Assembly: GCA_013306675.1 (NCBI GenBank)
Contig: JABLUY010000053.1
Coordinates: 97,287 to 161,286, forward strand
DNA from: Thraustochytrium sp. TN22
Lineage: Eukaryota > Sar > Bigyra > Thraustochytrida > Thraustochytriidae
Direction: 5' to 3'
DNA length: 64,000 nucleotides
In this document: positions 27,652 through 37,584 of the stretch, piece by piece
Numbering within the stretch: the stretch's first letter is position 1
Layout: each line of letters opens with the position of its first letter
Translations under genes and position numbers: made by a program
Notes under the pieces: model-generated
What the model was told of the DNA's origin: nothing
Database searches by the model: none
The model's input: only the letters and a program-made list of their open reading frames with translations

Positions 27652-30600
27652 ATGGCGCAGTCCTCGGCGCAGGGCGAAGAGCATGGCGAGGGCGCGCGGC
27701 GGCGGCAGGTTTGGGCGCTGGTGGACGACAGCTTCATGCGTGGCGAGGTGGTGGTGGACCACGTGGAGGAGGACTTCGTGGACGTGTCGATTGAGGCACT
27801 GGGCGTGACGATCCCCATCAGCCGCAGCGACATGTACGAGGTGAACCCGCAGGTGGAGCGCTTTGCGGACCTCCACGACCTGACGAGCCTGCGGCACCTG
27901 CACGAGCCGGGCATCCTCCACGTGCTGGAGGGCCGCTCGTACGCGGACTGTCCGTACACCTACCTGAGCGGTATTCTTGTGAGCGTGAACCCGCTGGTGC
28001 GGACGCAGGAGCTGCTGGAAGCCGGCTTCGTGGCGCCGCCGGGCAGCTTCGTGCCGCCGCACCCGCACGCGCTGGCAGAGACGGCCTTCCAGCAAATGTG
28101 CTTCGCGGCCAAGAACCAGGACCGCTGTCGCAGCCCGGCGCAGTCCATCGTGATCGCGGGCGAGTCGGGCGCCGGCAAGACCGAGGTGGCGAAGCGCGTG
28201 CTCAAGCACCTGATCAAGCGGTCCACGTCGCCGGACGCGGCGCCGTCGGGGCTGGAGCAGCAGCTCCTCGGGGTGAACCCGATCTTGGAGTCCTTTGGCA
28301 ACGCCGCGACGCTGCGCAACCACAACTCGTCGCGCTTCGGCAAGTTCACCAAGCTGCACTTTGACTGCAGCGGCGACAACGGTAGCCCGGTGAGCCTGGT
28401 GCACGCGTCTATCTGCTCGTACCTGTTGGAACGCTCTCGCATCGCCTTTCATGGCGCGGGCGAGCGCAGCTTTCGCGTCTTTTACGAGCTCATCAACGGT
28501 GCGGACGATGACCTGCGCGCCAAGGCGCACCTGGGACCGCGCGACCAGGGCTTGCAAGGCTACGGCTTTGAGTTCGTGCGTGCCGCGGACGCGAGCGACT
28601 ACGACGCGGAGGACCAGCTGTCGGCGGACGCTGCGGCCTTTGGCAAGCTGGCCGCGGCGCTGCGCACCGTGGGGCTGGGCGAGAGTCTGGAGGCCATTTT
28701 CCTCATGGTGGCCTGCGTGCTGCACCTGGGCAACCTGACGATCACCGAGGAGGAGAGCGAGCAGGGTAGCGTGGCGTGCATCGAGGCGCAGCATGAGGAG
28801 ACCGAGGCGGTGGCGGCCGATCTGCTGGGTCTGCCACGCGGCGCGCTCCGCGAGCTGCTGTGCGAGCGCACCGTCAACCTGCCGGGCGGCGAGTCCGTCA
28901 AGACGCGCCGCAAGCTCACCGAGGCGCTGGAGGCGCGCAATGCGCTGGCCAAGAGCCTGTACAGCGCGCTCTTCGACTGGCTCATCGAGCAGATCAACCG
29001 CATGCTTGCGCCCAACGCGGCGGCCGCGAAGAGATTCGAGGACTCCTACGTTGGCGTGCTGGACATTTTCGGCTTTGAGACCTTCGCGCTCAACGACTTC
29101 GAGCAGCTCCTCATCAATTTCGCCAACGAGGCGCTCCAGGAGACCTTTCGCGAAAAGGTCTTGGTTGCCGAGGCGCAGCTGTATCGGCAAGAGGGCCTCG
29201 TGCTGGAGGAGCGCGAAGAGCGCGGCGCCGCTGGCGCCGTCGCGGCGGCGGCGGCCGCCGTGAGCGCTAGCGAGGACTCTACCTCGTGCCTGGCGCTGCT
29301 CAAGGGCACGCGCGCGGTGCCAGGCATCCTGCACAAGCTGGCGGCCGAGAGCGAGTGCCCTAACCCGCGCGACGAGCGCTTCGTGGCGACCCTGCACTCG
29401 ACCTTCGCGGCGCATCCGCTCTTTGTACAGCCGCACCCCAAGGACCGGCAGTCTACCTTTATCGTGTCGCACTATGCGTCGGACGTGACCTACACGGTGG
29501 GAAATTTTGTGCAAAAGAACCTGGACCGCCTGCCCAAGGACGCCCAGGACGTTCTGGGCCAGTCCGAGCGTGACTTTGTGCTGGACATGCTGGTGGCTAG
29601 CGCCGGCGCAGGCCCGGCGCCGGCTGGCGGCACGCTGAAGCGACAGCAACAGCGCACGATCGTGTCGACCTTCTCGCGACAGATCAGCACGCTCGTGGAC
29701 GACCTGAACGCGACGCAGTGCTCGTTCGTGCGCTGCATCAAGCCGAACCTGACCATGAGTCGCGACCACGAGGAGGGCCGCTGGTTCGACGACCGCTATG
29801 TGCTCGACCAGCTGCGGTGCCTGGGCATCGGACAGACCGCCAAGGCGCTGCGCGGCGGCGGCTTCCCGACGCGCATTGACTACAAGGACGTGATGGACAA
29901 CTTCCGCGAGCAGATTCCGGCGGATCACTTCAGCGCGTGCACAAAGCTTCTCGACGTGGGCGCGGGCGGCGAGGAGGACGAGATTGCCCGGCAGCGGCGG
30001 CGCAACGCGCGCTTCATCCGGGCGCTCTTCTGGGCCTTTGACATCCCGCCCGACGCCTACCGGTGCGGCCTCACCAAGGTCTTCTTCAAGCCGGGCGCTC
30101 TGCAAAAGGTGGACGCCATGCTCAAGACGCCGACGGCCGAGGACCAGGACCGCTTGCAGCGCTTCCGTCGTCACTGTGCGCGGTCCGCGTGGCGCTCGTG
30201 CTGCACCAAGGTCGTGGCCGCGAACCGCTTCCTCGGCATTCTGCAGTCCGCGCGCGAGTCCGCGGCGCTGCGCCTCCGCCAGGCGCAGGAGCGCGCCGCC
30301 GTGCGCATCCAGGCGCTCTGGCGCATGGCGATATGCATGGACCGCTTCCACATCATCTTCCAGGCGGCGGTCTCGGCGCAGAGCTTTTGGCGCACGCGCG
30401 TCGCGCGTCGCGCCTTCCTCAGGCACCTCGAGGCGCTCAAGCACGAGGCGGAGGCCAAGGCGCGTATCCACGCCGAGCTGGAGGCCGAGGCGGAGCGCCA
30501 GCGCCAGCGCGAGGCCGCCGAGGCCGCGCGGCTCAAGGAGGAGGCCGAGCTCGCGCGCCGCCAGATGCAGTTCCTGCGCATCTCTGAGGCGCTGCGCGCC

Positions 30601-33051
30601 GACGCCGAGCACTACCCGGGTCAGGACACCGACGGCATGGAGACCATCGAGGAGGAGGACGACGACGACCTCTCCTCGTGGGCCACGCGCTCGCGGCCAA
30701 ATTCCGTTTCCGTGGACGCCCTGGCCCCAGCCGCGGGCGCAGGCGTGGGCGCGGCCTCGACCTCGACCTCGGCCTCGGGCTCCGAGCCCTCCGCGCCGTC
30801 CTCCTCCGGGCAGCAGCAGCAGCAGCAGCCGCCGCCGCCGCTGCCACCCAAGCCCGAGCACAAGCGTGGGCCCTCGCTCCTCGCCAACGGCGACGACTCG
30901 GACGCGCGCAGCACAACCAGCAACGGCAGCGGGAGCAGCCGCCACGGCAGCCGGCGCGGCGCGGAGCGGTCCTTCAGGGCGGAGAGCAAGAACGGGGACG
31001 CGGCGAACCTGCGCAGCTTCAAGAAAGGCCCGCGGCCAATCAGCTCGGGCAGCAACGCCTCGTCGGCGTCCATGTCCGCGCTGCCGCCCGTCCCGGAGCA
31101 GTCCTTCAAGGTCAAGCCGCCGCCCTCCAGCGGGCCCGGGTCGGCCGGCGACGTGGCGCCTGCGCCGCCACGGCCGCCGCCCAAGAGCGACAAGACGCTC
31201 AAGCGCCAGAGCGTGCGCTCCACGGGCAGGCCGAACTCTCTCGGCGCCCCGGGCGTCCCGGTTAATGCGCCCAAGCGCAACCTGATGCCCGGCGAGCACC
31301 AGGAGCGCGCTGCGGCGGGCGCCGTCGACAAGCCGCCCGCGCCGCCAGCGCGCCCCAAGAACCGGGCCATGACCGGCCGCAAGCAGCGGCTGTACAACCG
31401 GCGCGCGTCCTCCAACCGCAAGGCCACCGCGGAGCAGGAGCAAAAGAAGCAGCGCACGATCTTCTTGCGCCTGCGTCAGGAGGAGCGCTCCTACGTGGAC
31501 GCGCTCACCATCATCAACGCCAACTACTACCAGCCGGCCGTGCAGACGCTCACTGTGGAGGAGTGCTCCAACAACAAGTGGCTGCTGCGCCAGGACGTGG
31601 AGGGCATCTTCTCCAATCTGCCGCAGCTACTGCAAATCCACACTGACATGCTCACCACCATCGAGGACGAGCTGGCCAAGCAGAAGCAGGACAGCGCGTA
31701 CCCGATGACGGCGGCCTTTTTGGCGCGCTTCCAGGACTCGCTGCCCTTCTTGCGCACCGTGTACCTGGTGTACGTGAAGCAGAGCTCCAGCAGCCTGCGC
31801 ATCCTGGCGCGCGCGCGCGCCGAGGTGCCGCGCTTTTCCAAGTTCCTGCGCAACACGGCGGAGAACAAGAACCTGCCCAGCTACGGCACGGACCTGCGCG
31901 ACCTGCTCAAGATTCCCATCAACCAGATGGCGCGCTACAACGAGTTCCTCTACATGCTGCTCTCGTGCACGCACGCCGACAGCCGCGAGCACCGCGGCCT
32001 GCGCGACGTCTGCAAGCAGATCGAGGGCATCACGCGCGAGCTCGAAAACGAGCGCCGCCTGGCGCGCTTGCGCATCCGCGCCTACGAGATCGCCAACGAG
32101 CTCGAGGGCGTCGGCAAGCCCTCCTGGAAGCGCAAGGGCAAGACGCAGCTGCTCTCCAACGTCAACAAGCCGCGCAGCCACCACTCGCTCCTCGACCTCT
32201 CGGCGGCCGCCGCCGCGCAGCAGGCGCAGCAGGGAGCCGAGGCCTCCGCTGAGGAGGCGGCGGCTGCCGCCGCCGCAATCTCCTCGACGGCGTCCTTCTC
32301 GTCCACCTCGTCGTCCTCCTCGGCCACCTCGACGAGCGCGCCGGCGCCGCCGGCCCCGCAGAGCCACATCCTCGTCCCGGGCCGCCAGTTCCTGTGCGAG
32401 TGGGTGGCGCCGCTCAGCGTCAGCGAGCGCAAGCTGGACGAAGAGAAGACGCTCGACGTCAAGCCCAAGGTCCGCACCTTTTTCCTCTTCTCCGACGTGC
32501 TCGTCATCTCCAAGAAGGTGGCCACGCGCCGCTACGACCTGCGCATGTGGATCGACCTCAGCAAGATCTGGGTCGACGCCTCGCACGTCACCTCCGGCAA
32601 CAACAACAAGACTGCGCGCGTGCGCGAGCAGTTCGAGGAGGCCATGACCGACCGCCACGAGCGCGCCTACCCGCTGCAGATCGTCTACATTTCCGTCGCC
32701 AACGAGATCGCCAGCACTGGCCACACCAGTCTGGCCATTCGCCTTCTGCAGAACGGCGGCTCCAAGAAGCGCAAGCCCTCGCGCTCGCAGGAGCACAACG
32801 CGCCGCGCGTCGAGAACCTCATCCTCTGGTTCCACAGCCCCTCGCAGCGCCGCGAGGCCTTTCAGAGTCTCACCGCGGCCTCCAAGGCGCTCAAGAAGCG
32901 CCGCGAGCAGCTCGCCAAGATGCAGACCGAGCTCGGGGGCAAGGGCGCGGCCGGTGCCGCCGTCGTCAAGGCCGCCAAGGAGCGTCTCCACCACCTCCAG
33001 GCCGACGGCGTCCCGCCCGAGGGCCTCATCGCGTCCTCCCAGGTCGCCTGA
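27652..33051 (+). CDS. Unconventional myosin with C-terminal RhoGEF (DH-PH) module
   Basis: 1799 residues from the ATG at 27652. Residues about 70-790 form the motor: P-loop GESGAGKT near 167, switch I NHNSSRFGKF near 222, switch II LDIFGFE near 469, and actin-interface/SH1 region with FVRCIKPN near 695. A short neck (about 830-930) has IQ-like segments (RAAVRIQALWRMA) and is followed by a helical Glu/Ala/Arg stretch. A long Ser/Pro-rich linker (about 1000-1260) has SH3-ligand-like PPPPLPPKPEHKRG. Residues about 1265-1500 are a DH domain (FLRLRQEERSYVDALTIINA, TDLRDLLKIPINQMARYNEF) and about 1580-1760 a PH-like domain. Motors carrying RhoGEF tails are known from Dictyostelium MyoM. It likely couples actin motility to Rho/Rac GTPase activation at membranes. 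Confidence 0.93.
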   Translation: MAQSSAQGEEHGEGARRRQVWALVDDSFMRGEVVVDHVEEDFVDVSIEALGVTIPISRSDMYEVNPQVERFADLHDLTSLRHLHEPGILHVLEGRSYADCPYTYLSGILVSVNPLVRTQELLEAGFVAPPGSFVPPHPHALAETAFQQMCFAAKNQDRCRSPAQSIVIAGESGAGKTEVAKRVLKHLIKRSTSPDAAPSGLEQQLLGVNPILESFGNAATLRNHNSSRFGKFTKLHFDCSGDNGSPVSLVHASICSYLLERSRIAFHGAGERSFRVFYELINGADDDLRAKAHLGPRDQGLQGYGFEFVRAADASDYDAEDQLSADAAAFGKLAAALRTVGLGESLEAIFLMVACVLHLGNLTITEEESEQGSVACIEAQHEETEAVAADLLGLPRGALRELLCERTVNLPGGESVKTRRKLTEALEARNALAKSLYSALFDWLIEQINRMLAPNAAAAKRFEDSYVGVLDIFGFETFALNDFEQLLINFANEALQETFREKVLVAEAQLYRQEGLVLEEREERGAAGAVAAAAAAVSASEDSTSCLALLKGTRAVPGILHKLAAESECPNPRDERFVATLHSTFAAHPLFVQPHPKDRQSTFIVSHYASDVTYTVGNFVQKNLDRLPKDAQDVLGQSERDFVLDMLVASAGAGPAPAGGTLKRQQQRTIVSTFSRQISTLVDDLNATQCSFVRCIKPNLTMSRDHEEGRWFDDRYVLDQLRCLGIGQTAKALRGGGFPTRIDYKDVMDNFREQIPADHFSACTKLLDVGAGGEEDEIARQRRRNARFIRALFWAFDIPPDAYRCGLTKVFFKPGALQKVDAMLKTPTAEDQDRLQRFRRHCARSAWRSCCTKVVAANRFLGILQSARESAALRLRQAQERAAVRIQALWRMAICMDRFHIIFQAAVSAQSFWRTRVARRAFLRHLEALKHEAEAKARIHAELEAEAERQRQREAAEAARLKEEAELARRQMQFLRISEALRADAEHYPGQDTDGMETIEEEDDDDLSSWATRSRPNSVSVDALAPAAGAGVGAASTSTSASGSEPSAPSSSGQQQQQQPPPPLPPKPEHKRGPSLLANGDDSDARSTTSNGSGSSRHGSRRGAERSFRAESKNGDAANLRSFKKGPRPISSGSNASSASMSALPPVPEQSFKVKPPPSSGPGSAGDVAPAPPRPPPKSDKTLKRQSVRSTGRPNSLGAPGVPVNAPKRNLMPGEHQERAAAGAVDKPPAPPARPKNRAMTGRKQRLYNRRASSNRKATAEQEQKKQRTIFLRLRQEERSYVDALTIINANYYQPAVQTLTVEECSNNKWLLRQDVEGIFSNLPQLLQIHTDMLTTIEDELAKQKQDSAYPMTAAFLARFQDSLPFLRTVYLVYVKQSSSSLRILARARAEVPRFSKFLRNTAENKNLPSYGTDLRDLLKIPINQMARYNEFLYMLLSCTHADSREHRGLRDVCKQIEGITRELENERRLARLRIRAYEIANELEGVGKPSWKRKGKTQLLSNVNKPRSHHSLLDLSAAAAAQQAQQGAEASAEEAAAAAAAISSTASFSSTSSSSSATSTSAPAPPAPQSHILVPGRQFLCEWVAPLSVSERKLDEEKTLDVKPKVRTFFLFSDVLVISKKVATRRYDLRMWIDLSKIWVDASHVTSGNNNKTARVREQFEEAMTDRHERAYPLQIVYISVANEIASTGHTSLAIRLLQNGGSKKRKPSRSQEHNAPRVENLILWFHSPSQRREAFQSLTAASKALKKRREQLAKMQTELGGKGAAGAAVVKAAKERLHHLQADGVPPEGLIASSQVA

Positions 33052-33408
33052 GCTCGGGCGCTTGCCCGAAGTAGTCCTGCGCGTGTGCCACCGGTGACCG
33101 GCAGCTGTCTCTTCGCTTTCTCATTTGCCGCGAGCTTTTGATTGCCCAGTTCTCTGATGCGTGCGCGAGCCCTAACGTCGCGGCCTTGGTTGCCACGCCG
33201 TGCCTCGGCTCTGTACGGTCGCGAGCGCCCCAAGCGCTGCAGAGCCGAGTCGAGCCGAGCCGAGCCGAGTCGAGTCGATCGCCGCGCATAGCCGAGTCGA
33301 GTCGAGCGGGGCCGATCCCTGACCATAGTGGTATTTGAGCAAAGACTTTGGATCTTTGCGAACCAGACCTCAAATCGCGCTTGTACCTCACCTCGTCCGA
33401 CGGCGAAG
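33052..33408. other. Intergenic, with GAGYC pentamer repeat
   Basis: Between the myosin stop and the next ATG. It holds the pentamer array at 33243-33307 and otherwise unique, moderately GC-rich DNA. No gene seen. Confidence 0.6.
33243..33307. repeat. Pentanucleotide repeat (GAGYC/CGAGY)n
   Basis: Alternating gagcc and gagtc pentamers at 33243-33278 and again at 33291-33307, separated by a short unique stretch. Confidence 0.85.
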
Positions 33409-34177
33409 ATGACGGCTGAAAAGGACACGCCGCACGTGCTGGTGGCGCTGCAAGTCGGCCAGGAAGCGTCGGAGCGCGAGTCGCCGCAGCGATGCGAGGT
33501 GCGGGTGGAGGACAAGGACACAGGGACGGAGGTCGCTCGCGTCGAGGCGGACCTGCGTGAGCTGCAGGATCCAAACATGATGCTCATGGCGCCGGCGAGC
33601 AGTGCGAGCGACCCGCGACGCTGGTGCGTCCGGCTGCGCTGCCAAGACGCGGCGTGGCGCGAGCAGCCGAGCGCCAATTGCGCCCTCGTTCAAAATCCAA
33701 CTCAAGTCGACCTCTGGGATGCAGGTACGCCAAGCAAACTCCGAGTCCGTGCCACGCACGTCCGCGCCATGACTGACTCGCTAGCGAGCCCGCCCGCACG
33801 CAGGCCGCTTTTCGCTCGAGCCACAGCCCGCGGTGACTGTCAACGTCCTCGACCTCGCGGCCACGTCCTCCTCGTCGCTGGCCATTTCAAATCCTGCTGC
33901 CCTGCCCTTCATCTCGGTGCTCCTCGGCGGCCTCGTGCTCCTCGCCCTGACCATTTCCGCCCGCCGCCGCCCCGCTCGCCGCGCTGCCGCGCCTGCGTCC
34001 TCCGCTGCATCCTGGGCAGCCTCCGCGGCTGCAGCTGCAGCGTCTTCAGCAGCTTCCGCAGGTCCCTCGCCCTCACGTTGTGGTGGCGGCGGCGGCCCGA
34101 GCGCCGCCGCGGCCGCCGCAGACCCGCTGGTCCCCGACGAGGCCGTCATCGCGGACCCGGAGCACCCCGGTACGTAG
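33409..34177 (+). CDS. Small single-pass membrane protein, two exons
   Basis: Join of 33409-33724 and 33804-34177, giving 229 residues. Exon 1 encodes a mostly polar domain (VLVALQVGQEASERESPQRC, CEVRVEDKDTGTEVARVEAD) and ends at a GCAG|GTACGC donor. Exon 2 opens after a cgcacgCAG acceptor and keeps the frame (LWDAG|RFSLEPQPAVTVNVL). It holds one hydrophobic segment (ALPFISVLLGGLVLLALTIS, about residues 136-156) followed by ARRRPARR, then an Ala/Ser-rich tail. No signal peptide, so a signal-anchor or tail-anchored-like topology is likely. The intron is inferred from frame and splice sites; without it, frame 1 runs on into Arg/Pro-rich non-coding-like sequence. The stop lies inside a donor-like GGTACGTAG, so a further exon is conceivable. 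Family unknown. Confidence 0.65.
33725..33803 (+). other. Predicted 79-nt spliceosomal intron
   Basis: Begins GTACGCC and ends CGCACGCAG. A gactgactc motif about 30 nt before the acceptor could be the branch point. Removal joins a phase-1 codon and restores a continuous coding frame. Confidence 0.65.
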
Positions 34178-34460
34178 CGCAGGCCCGGGCGCCGGCCCCG
34201 CGCGGCAGGCGGCCGCCGCGAGCGCCGCCGCGGCGGCGCCATCGCGCATGGCGGCATGGGTCTCGTTCATGAGCATCATCAACTGACGCCCGCCGGCGGC
34301 GCGCAGCCTGGGAGGCCATCTTCGCGGCGGTCTGCGCGGAGGGCGGCGGCGCGCGCGGCTAGCCGGCCGCCTCGGCGCGCGCGCGCGCGCGCGCGCTGGG
34401 CAGGTCGCGCCAGCTGGCCGAGGCTGGCCGCGAGCGAGCCGAGGTCGTAGGTTTCGCGGC
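34178..34460. other. Short intergenic region
   Basis: Contains Ala-encoding GC repeats and a GC-dinucleotide run near 34378-34395. No gene, except for a possible extra exon of the preceding gene. Confidence 0.4.
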
Positions 34461-37445
34461 ATGCGCAGCGCGGCGGCGCGGGCGGCGGCGGCGGGGGCGC
34501 GGCGGCGCGCCGGTACGTGCGCGGCAGGGGCCCCGGCTTCCGCGCGCGCGGCAGTTGCGCAAGGCGCGCGGCGGGGCCTGCGGAGCGGGGCGCGGGGCGC
34601 GGGCGCGGCGCGGCTCGGGAGCGAGGCGGCGCGCGCGGCGGCGAGCTCGAGGGGCGCCGGCAGCCGCGTCGGCAGCGTGGCGGCGTGGCCCAGCGGCGGC
34701 GCAGGAGGGCGGCTTCGCAGCATGGGGACGACCGCGGAAGCTTCGGCGGGCGCGGGCGCGGGCGCGGCGCAGACGGTGCTGCGGCTGGAGTACGAGCCGC
34801 CGGCGTTCCTGGCGCGCAAGGTGGAGCTGGAGCTGGAGCTGGATGATGTGAGCAGGGTGGCGTGCAAGGTGGAGTATGAGCGGCAGAAGGAGGGCGCCGA
34901 CCTGGTGCTCAACGGCGAGCGCAAGCCGGCGCTCATGGAGGTCAAGAGCGTGCGCGTGAACGGCGAGGAGCTGGGCTCCGACGCGTACACGGTGGATGAC
35001 GAGACCATGACCATCCCGAGCGCGCTGCTGCCGGGCAAGCAGGCCACGGTGGAGATCGAGGTGACGGTGGTGCCGGAGAAGAACACCTCGCTGAACGGCC
35101 TGTACAAGTCGGGCGGCAAGTTCTGCACGCAGATGGAGGCCGAGGGCTTCCGCAACATGATGTACTTTGTGGACCGCCCGGACAATATGTCCGTGTATCG
35201 CACCAAGGTGATCGGCCCCAAGTCGTACCCGTATCTGCTCTCGAACGGCAACGACGTGGAGCGCGGCGAGCTGGACGGCGACCGCCACTACGTGGTGTGG
35301 GAGGACCCGTTCCCGAAGCCGTGCTACCTCTTTTGCGTCGTGGGCGGCGACTACGACGTCCTGGAGGACTCCTTCACCACGTGCTCCGGCAAGGAGGTGC
35401 GCCTCGGCGTGTACGTGGACAAGGGCGCCCTGAGCCGCACGCCGCACGCCATGGAGTGCCTCAAGCGCGCCTTCAAGTGGGACGAGGAGCGCTTCGACCG
35501 CGAGTACGACCTCTCGCAGTTCAACATCGTGGCGGTGGACGACTTCGTCATGGGCGCCATGGAGAACAAGAGCCTCAACGTCTTCAACGCCAAGTACGTG
35601 CTCGCCGACAACGACACGGCCACCGACACGGACTTCCTCAACATCGAGGGCATCATCGGCCACGAGTACTTCCACAACTGGTCCGGCAACCGCGTCACCT
35701 GCCGCGACTGGTTCCAGCTCACGCTCAAGGAGGGCCTCACGGTCTTTCGCGACCAGGAGTTCAGCAGCGACCTCAACTCGCGCGCCAGCAAGCGCATCGC
35801 CGACGTGCAGCTGCTGCGCGACTACCAGTTCGAGGAGGACGCCGGCCCCATGGCGCACCCGATCCGCCCGGACGAGTACGAGGCCATCGACAACTTTTAC
35901 TCTGTCACCGTCTACGAGAAGGGCGCCGAGATCATCCGCATGATCCAGACCATCGTCACGCCCGAGGGTTTCCGCAAGGGCCTCAACCTCTACTTCGAGC
36001 GCCACGACGGCCAGGCCGTCACCTGCGATGACTTCGTCAAGGCCATGGAGGACGCCAACCAAGTCGACCTCTCCAGCTTCCTCGACACCTGGTACTCGCA
36101 GGCCGGCACGCCCGAGGTCACCGTGCAGACCTCCTACGACGAGGCGGCCCAGGTCCTGACGCTCTCCGTCTCCCAGACCTGCCCGCCCACGCCGGGCCAG
36201 CCGGAGAAGCGCCCCTTTGACATCCCGCTCGACGTCGGCCTGGTCGGCACCAAGAGCCAGGGCCCCATCACCTTCCGCGTCGGCGCCGACGGCGCGCCGG
36301 TCGAGTCCGCCGTGCTGCGCGTCACGGCCGCCGACCAGCGCTTCGAGCTGCACGGCGTCTCGGAGCCCGTCGTGCCCTCGCTGCTGCGCGGCTTCTCCGC
36401 GCCCGTCAAGCTCAAGTGCGACCAGCTCACGCGGCAGGACCTCGTCTTTCTCGCGGCGCACGACACGGATCCCTTTGTGCGCTACGAGAGCGGCCAGGAG
36501 CTTGCCAAGCAGATCCTGCAGGAGCTCATCGTCAAGGCCGAAAAGGGCGCCGCTGCGGACGACCTCGAGCACGAGCACGTGCCGCTTCTCGTGGACTGCC
36601 TCGGCCACACGCTGCGGGACACCAAGCTCGACCGCGCGCTCGTCGCGCTCGCGCTCGCGCTGCCCAACGAGAGCGCCATGGCCAATGCCGTTCAAAAGGG
36701 CACGGCCAATGTCGACCACATCGCCAGCGCCTGCGGCGCGCTGCGCCGCCTTGTTGCCGAGGGCCTCGCCAAGGACTTCGCCGACGCCTACGCGGCCACG
36801 CGCGACCCCTCGTCCGGCGAGTCGCCCGGCGAGGGTGTGGCGCGACGCCAGCTCAAGAACACCTGCCTGCGCTACATGGTCAAGGCCAAGGCGACGCGCG
36901 ACGACGCGCTCCGCGCCGCCGTCGAGCAGTTCGAATCCCCGGAGAACATGACCGACCGCTACGGCGCCATGCTCGCCGTGCGCGACATTGACTGCCCCGA
37001 GCGCCAGCGCCTCTTTGACGCCTTCTTCGACGCCTACAAGGGCGACAAGCTCGTCGTGCAGAAGTGGTTCCGCGCACAGGCGCACTCCTCGCTGCCCACC
37101 ACGCTCGACACCATCAAGTCCATCATGGCCATGGACGTCTTCGACATCAAGAACCCCAACTGCGTCTACGCGCTGCTCGCCGCCTTTGGCGGCGGCAACT
37201 TCACCGGCTTCCACGCCTCCGACGGCTCCGGCTACGCCTTTCTGGCCGACCGCATCATTGAGGTCGACGCCATCAACGCGCAGGTCGCCAGCCGCCTCGC
37301 CAAGCAGTTCTCCACTTGGCGCACCTTTGCAGCGCCCTGGTCCACCAAGATGCGCGCCGAGCTCGAGCGCGTCGCCGCCAACAAGGACCTCTCTAAGGAT
37401 GTCGCGGAGATTATCCACAAGTCTCTCGACGCCGCGAACCTCTGA
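34461..37445 (+). CDS. pepN: M1-family aminopeptidase N (PepN type)
   Basis: 994 residues. It hydrolyses N-terminal residues from peptides using a zinc ion. Visible features are the exopeptidase motif GAMEN near residue 365 (VMGAMENKSLNVFN) and the zinc site HEYFHNW near 400 with the second Glu in LKEGLTVFRD near 424. The bacterial/plastid-type PepN C-terminal domains are present (FDIPLDVGLVG, helical solenoid to residue 994). Typical PepN is about 870-900 residues. The extra N-terminus (1-87) is Arg/Ala/Gly-rich with almost no acidic residues, like a mitochondrial or plastid presequence, and an internal ATG at 34722 (MGTTAEASAG) would give a cytosolic form. The 3' end is convergent with glucosidase II beta, 139 bp away. 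Confidence 0.93.
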   Translation: MRSAAARAAAAGARRRAGTCAAGAPASARAAVAQGARRGLRSGARGAGAARLGSEAARAAASSRGAGSRVGSVAAWPSGGAGGRLRSMGTTAEASAGAGAGAAQTVLRLEYEPPAFLARKVELELELDDVSRVACKVEYERQKEGADLVLNGERKPALMEVKSVRVNGEELGSDAYTVDDETMTIPSALLPGKQATVEIEVTVVPEKNTSLNGLYKSGGKFCTQMEAEGFRNMMYFVDRPDNMSVYRTKVIGPKSYPYLLSNGNDVERGELDGDRHYVVWEDPFPKPCYLFCVVGGDYDVLEDSFTTCSGKEVRLGVYVDKGALSRTPHAMECLKRAFKWDEERFDREYDLSQFNIVAVDDFVMGAMENKSLNVFNAKYVLADNDTATDTDFLNIEGIIGHEYFHNWSGNRVTCRDWFQLTLKEGLTVFRDQEFSSDLNSRASKRIADVQLLRDYQFEEDAGPMAHPIRPDEYEAIDNFYSVTVYEKGAEIIRMIQTIVTPEGFRKGLNLYFERHDGQAVTCDDFVKAMEDANQVDLSSFLDTWYSQAGTPEVTVQTSYDEAAQVLTLSVSQTCPPTPGQPEKRPFDIPLDVGLVGTKSQGPITFRVGADGAPVESAVLRVTAADQRFELHGVSEPVVPSLLRGFSAPVKLKCDQLTRQDLVFLAAHDTDPFVRYESGQELAKQILQELIVKAEKGAAADDLEHEHVPLLVDCLGHTLRDTKLDRALVALALALPNESAMANAVQKGTANVDHIASACGALRRLVAEGLAKDFADAYAATRDPSSGESPGEGVARRQLKNTCLRYMVKAKATRDDALRAAVEQFESPENMTDRYGAMLAVRDIDCPERQRLFDAFFDAYKGDKLVVQKWFRAQAHSSLPTTLDTIKSIMAMDVFDIKNPNCVYALLAAFGGGNFTGFHASDGSGYAFLADRIIEVDAINAQVASRLAKQFSTWRTFAAPWSTKMRAELERVAANKDLSKDVAEIIHKSLDAANL

Positions 37446-37584
37446 GCTCGTGATGAGCAGCAAGCAAGCAAGCAAGTAAGAAAGCAAGTGAGCCCTGCAA
37501 CTTGAAGCGAGGAGACGAAAAGATGGTGCAACTGCACTTCCTCGTTTTTTTTCTTATTCGCAGCGCTTGGCTGTTCTCGTTTTC

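Noticed and set aside
27475-31443. 1322-codon minus-strand ORF
   Set aside because: Exactly antisense to the myosin gene. Its translation is His/Arg/Ala/Leu-rich with no domain, while the sense strand has every myosin motif.
34359-37487. 1042-codon minus-strand ORF
   Set aside because: Antisense to the M1 aminopeptidase, whose zinc and GAMEN motifs fix the coding strand.
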